From: Luteimicrobium xylanilyticum | GTDB taxonomy: Bacteria > Actinomycetota > Actinomycetes > Actinomycetales > Cellulomonadaceae | Assembly: GCF_009429125.1 (NCBI RefSeq) | Contig: NZ_CP045529.1 | Location: forward strand, 3,100,001-3,164,000 | Direction of reading: 5' to 3' | Length of the DNA: 64,000 nt | Shown here: piece after piece, positions 61,391 through 64,000 of the stretch | Numbering within the stretch: the stretch's first letter is position 1 | How the letters are laid out: each line of letters begins with the position of its first letter | Position numbers and translations under genes: made by a program | The notes under the pieces: model-generated | The model's input: the letters and a program-made list of their open reading frames with translations, nothing else | Database searches by the model: none | What the model was told of the DNA's origin: nothing

Positions 61391-62479
61391 GTGGCCCCTC
61401 ACGACCGGACCTCCGGCTTCCGCCTCACGGTCCCCGCCCCGCGCCGTGGGGTCCGTGTTGCGGGCAGCGTCGTGGCCGGTGGCATCGCCCTCGGACTGGG
61501 TGTCGCGCTCGTCGCAGCCGTGGCGGTGTCCGTCAGCCCGTGGCCGGGCGCCCTCCTGGTGCGCTGGGCCTTCGACCGCGGAGGCGTCCAGACGGACAAG
61601 GTCCTGGCCGCATACGCGCCGGCGCCCGACGCGGTGTCCGTGACCTCCGACGTGCGGTACGCACCCGGCCCGGACGGCACGTTCGACGTCTACTACCCCT
61701 CCCGTCTCGACGGGACCGCCGACAGGCTCCCGACGGTCGTGTGGTCGCACGGCGGCGGCTGGCTCGCCGGGACGAAGGCGGGTACGGCGACCTGGGCGCG
61801 GATACTCGCCGACAAGGGCTACACCGTCGTGGTCCCCGACTACACGCTCGCCCCGGCGGCTCACTACCCCCGGCAGCTCCAGCAGACCCTCGACGCCGTG
61901 GCCTTCCTCCACGCCACGCCCCCGGCCCACGTCGACGGCGACCGCCTGTTCCTCGCCGGCGACTCGGCCGGGGCCAGCCTCGTCGCTCAGGCCGCCACCG
62001 TGCTCACGCACCCCGCCTACGGCAGGGAGGTGGGCGTGAACCCGGGCGCGACGCCGTCGTCGGCGATCCGGGGGGTCCTCCTGAACTGCGGCCCGTACGA
62101 CCTCGGGCTCATCGACGGCTCCGAGCCCGGCCTCCTCGGCTGGGGGTCGCGCACGATCGGCTGGTCGTACCTCGGTGAGCGCGACTTCCTCGACGAGCCC
62201 CTGACGAAGACGCTGTCCCTCGTCGACCACGTCTACCCCGGCTTCCCGCCGGTGTTCGTCTCCGGGGGGAACGACGACCCGCTGACCGCGGGCGCCAAGG
62301 TCTACGCCGAGCGGCTCGCAGCCGCCGGCACCGACGTCGACGCCCTGTTCTTCCCGGGCGACTACGTCGACCCGGCATCAGGTAAGGCGCTCCCCCACGA
62401 GTACCAGTTCGACCTGCGCCTCCACGCCGCGCAGACGTCGCTCGACCGCACCCTGGCGTTCCTCGCCCAGCACACCTGA
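61391..62479 (+). CDS. HSL-type alpha/beta hydrolase with N-terminal membrane anchor
   Basis: A 362-residue esterase-like protein. Residues 24-50 form one hydrophobic helix, so the enzyme domain is anchored and probably outside. VWSHGGGWLAG is the oxyanion HGGG, FLAGDSAGASLVAQ the nucleophile Ser, and DYVDPASGKALPHEYQFDL supplies the His; an Asp is in VSGGNDDPLTAG. These are hormone-sensitive-lipase family motifs. Start at GTG 61391, apparently leaderless. Substrate unknown. Confidence 0.85.
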   Translation: MAPHDRTSGFRLTVPAPRRGVRVAGSVVAGGIALGLGVALVAAVAVSVSPWPGALLVRWAFDRGGVQTDKVLAAYAPAPDAVSVTSDVRYAPGPDGTFDVYYPSRLDGTADRLPTVVWSHGGGWLAGTKAGTATWARILADKGYTVVVPDYTLAPAAHYPRQLQQTLDAVAFLHATPPAHVDGDRLFLAGDSAGASLVAQAATVLTHPAYGREVGVNPGATPSSAIRGVLLNCGPYDLGLIDGSEPGLLGWGSRTIGWSYLGERDFLDEPLTKTLSLVDHVYPGFPPVFVSGGNDDPLTAGAKVYAERLAAAGTDVDALFFPGDYVDPASGKALPHEYQFDLRLHAAQTSLDRTLAFLAQHT

Positions 62480-62503
62480 CGGTTGCGCAGGGGGAACCGT
62501 CGC

Positions 62504-63166
62504 TCAGTCCGCGAACGCCCAGCGCACGGTGACGGAGGCCTGGACCTCCTGCTGCCCCGGTTCGACGACGAGCGCCGCCGACGCCTTGAGCACCCGCGGC
62601 GCCGGTGCCCCGGGACCGCCGTCCTCACGCACGTCGAGCACGTCGCCGAGCGCCTTGCCGGCCAGCCGCGCGTACTGCTCCGCGCGGGCCCGAGCGTCGG
62701 CGAACGCGGCCTCGCGCGCCTGCTCGGCGAGCGGGCCGACGTCGGACAAGGCGGTCGTGAGCGACTCCAGCCGCGCCACGGGTCCGGCTGCAGCGAGCGC
62801 GTCCCGCACGACGGCGCCCGCCCCGTCCACGTCCCGCAGCACCACGCGCAGGGTCGCCCGGGCGGTGGTGCGACTCGGCGCGTCGTCGGCTCCGCCCGGC
62901 GTGGGGCGCTCCGTCCAGGTCGAGGTCTGCGCGGTGCGCACGTTGCCGTCGGGCACGCCCGCCGACGCGAGCGAGGCGCGCAACGCCGCCAGACCCGACG
63001 TGGCGCCGTCGAGCGCGGCCTGGACGTCGGGCGCGACGGCCTCCGCCCCGAGCTCGGCCACCACCACGTCGGGGACGCCGCTCGCGCTGCCGCTCCCCGT
63101 CACCGTCACGCCGCGGCGGGGGCCGCGGGGTCGGTTGTCGTGCTCACGTCCGTCGGGCCAGGCCAT
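62504..63166 (-). CDS. SIMPL domain (DUF541) protein
   Basis: A 220-residue protein: VTVTGSGSASGVPDVVVAELGAE opening strand, DVQAALDGATSGLAALRASLASAGVPDGNVRTAQTSTW, and AREAAFADARARAEQYARLAGKALGDVLDV are the SIMPL/BP26-like pattern. Relatives are often secreted or periplasmic and form rings; here no signal peptide is present. Role unknown. It is transcribed after prs with 26 bases between. Confidence 0.85.
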   Translation of the reverse strand: MAWPDGREHDNRPRGPRRGVTVTGSGSASGVPDVVVAELGAEAVAPDVQAALDGATSGLAALRASLASAGVPDGNVRTAQTSTWTERPTPGGADDAPSRTTARATLRVVLRDVDGAGAVVRDALAAAGPVARLESLTTALSDVGPLAEQAREAAFADARARAEQYARLAGKALGDVLDVREDGGPGAPAPRVLKASAALVVEPGQQEVQASVTVRWAFAD

Positions 63167-63192
63167 GGTGCCTCCCAGTCAGGAGTCGCTGT

Positions 63193-64000
63193 TCAGGAGT
63201 TGCCGTCGAAGAGCGAGGTGACCGAGCCGTCGTCGAAGACCTCGCGGATCGCGCGCGCGATCACCGGCGCGATCGAGAGGACGGTGAGCTGCCCGAACTG
63301 CTTGTCGGCCGTGATCGGCAGCGTGTCCGTCACGACGACCTCGCGCGCGCCGCACTCCGACAGGCGCTGCGCCGCCGGGTCCGACAGCACGCCGTGCGTC
63401 GCGGCGACGATGACGCTCTTCGCGCCCGCCGCGAGGACGACCTTCACGGCCTCGGCGATCGTGCCGCCCGTGTCGATGAGGTCGTCGACGAGCACGCAGT
63501 CGCGGCCCTCGACGTCGCCGACCACGCGGTTCGCGACCGACTGGTTGGGCCGCGTGATGTCACGCGTCTTGTGGACGAACGCGAGCGGTCCCCCGCCCAG
63601 CTTCGCCGCCCACTGCTCGGCGACGCGGATACGGCCGGCGTCGGGCGAGACGACCGTGACGTTGCCGAGGTCCACACGGCCCCGCACGTAGTCCGTGAGG
63701 ATCGGCATCGCCCACAGGTGGTCGACCGGGCCGTCGAAGAAGCCCTGGGCCTGCGCCGAGTGCAGGTCCACGCTCATGATGCGGTCCGCGCCCGCGGTCT
63801 TGAACAGGTCCGCCATGAGACGGGCCGAGATCGGCTCGCGCCCACGGTGCTTCTTGTCCTGGCGCGCGTACCCGTAGAACGGGACGACGACCGTGATGGT
63901 GCGCGCCGAAGCCCGCTTCGCGGCGTCGACCATGAGCATCTGCTCCATGATCCACTGGTTGATCGGCGCCGTGTGGCTCTGGAGCAGGAACACGTCCGTG
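63193..64000 (-). CDS. prs: Ribose-phosphate pyrophosphokinase, N-terminal part beyond window
   Basis: The reading frame runs off the window end at 64000, leaving about 268 C-terminal residues. DVFLLQSHTAPINQWIMEQ, VPFYGYARQDKKHRGREPISARLMADL, DLHSAQAQGFF and the PRPP loop CVLVDDLIDTGGTI identify the enzyme that makes PRPP from ribose 5-phosphate and ATP for nucleotide, His and Trp synthesis. Confidence 0.96.
   Translation of the reverse strand, partial: TDVFLLQSHTAPINQWIMEQMLMVDAAKRASARTITVVVPFYGYARQDKKHRGREPISARLMADLFKTAGADRIMSVDLHSAQAQGFFDGPVDHLWAMPILTDYVRGRVDLGNVTVVSPDAGRIRVAEQWAAKLGGGPLAFVHKTRDITRPNQSVANRVVGDVEGRDCVLVDDLIDTGGTIAEAVKVVLAAGAKSVIVAATHGVLSDPAAQRLSECGAREVVVTDTLPITADKQFGQLTVLSIAPVIARAIREVFDDGSVTSLFDGNS

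Overview
The window is very GC-rich (roughly 70 %), densely coded, and starts many genes with GTG. Many neighbouring genes join by ATGA or GTGA stop-start overlaps. Housekeeping genes (eno, mfd, pth, rplY, prs) and a secreted GH3 beta-glucosidase point to an actinobacterium, probably Micrococcales and most like Cellulomonadaceae. The genus is inferred from protein character only; no rRNA is present.

Layout. 1-4.2 kb: an end-truncated TDT/SLAC1-type transporter with a DUF302 protein, an alpha/beta hydrolase, and a MacB/FtsX-like ABC pair. 4.3-17.1 kb: eno, a methyltransferase, a GT-C membrane glycosyltransferase, a GH3 beta-glucosidase with a C-terminal frameshift, a small unknown gene, a PAP2 phosphatase and mfd. 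17.3-23.7 kb: a lasso-peptide cluster with nucleotidyltransferase, ABC exporter, HPr-kinase-like kinase, B2 protease, a short asparagine-synthetase-type cyclase, a 41-residue precursor and the PqqD-like B1 protein. 23.7-59.7 kb: a large surface-polysaccharide locus with about fifteen glycosyltransferases, a WbsX-like protein, an acetyltransferase, a Wzm/Wzt-type ABC exporter, a polymerase/ligase-like membrane protein, a Wzz/BY-kinase-like protein with a degenerate ATP site, and GDP-mannose 4,6-dehydratase. Embedded at 37.5-46.1 kb is an amino-acid:carrier-protein cassette: aaRS-like ligase, carrier protein, acyl-CoA-dehydrogenase-like enzyme, PPTase, flavin reductase, DUF1839, a GH2-like protein and a tandem alpha/beta hydrolase. 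59.7-64 kb returns to pth, rplY, an esterase, a SIMPL protein and prs.

In many actinobacteria prs, rplY, pth, mfd and eno lie close together. Here about 42 kb of accessory biosynthesis sits between pth and mfd. No transposase, tRNA, CRISPR or phage gene was seen.

The most interesting content is: (1) the lasso cluster, whose precursor can be read directly (predicted 8-residue Gly1-Asp8 ring) together with kinase and nucleotidyltransferase tailoring genes; (2) the aminoacyl-carrier-protein cassette placed inside a polysaccharide locus; and (3) a recurrent upstream motif, (T/C)CACCC(C/G), often in tandem at 11-12 bp, in front of several transcription units of both systems, which suggests a shared regulator.
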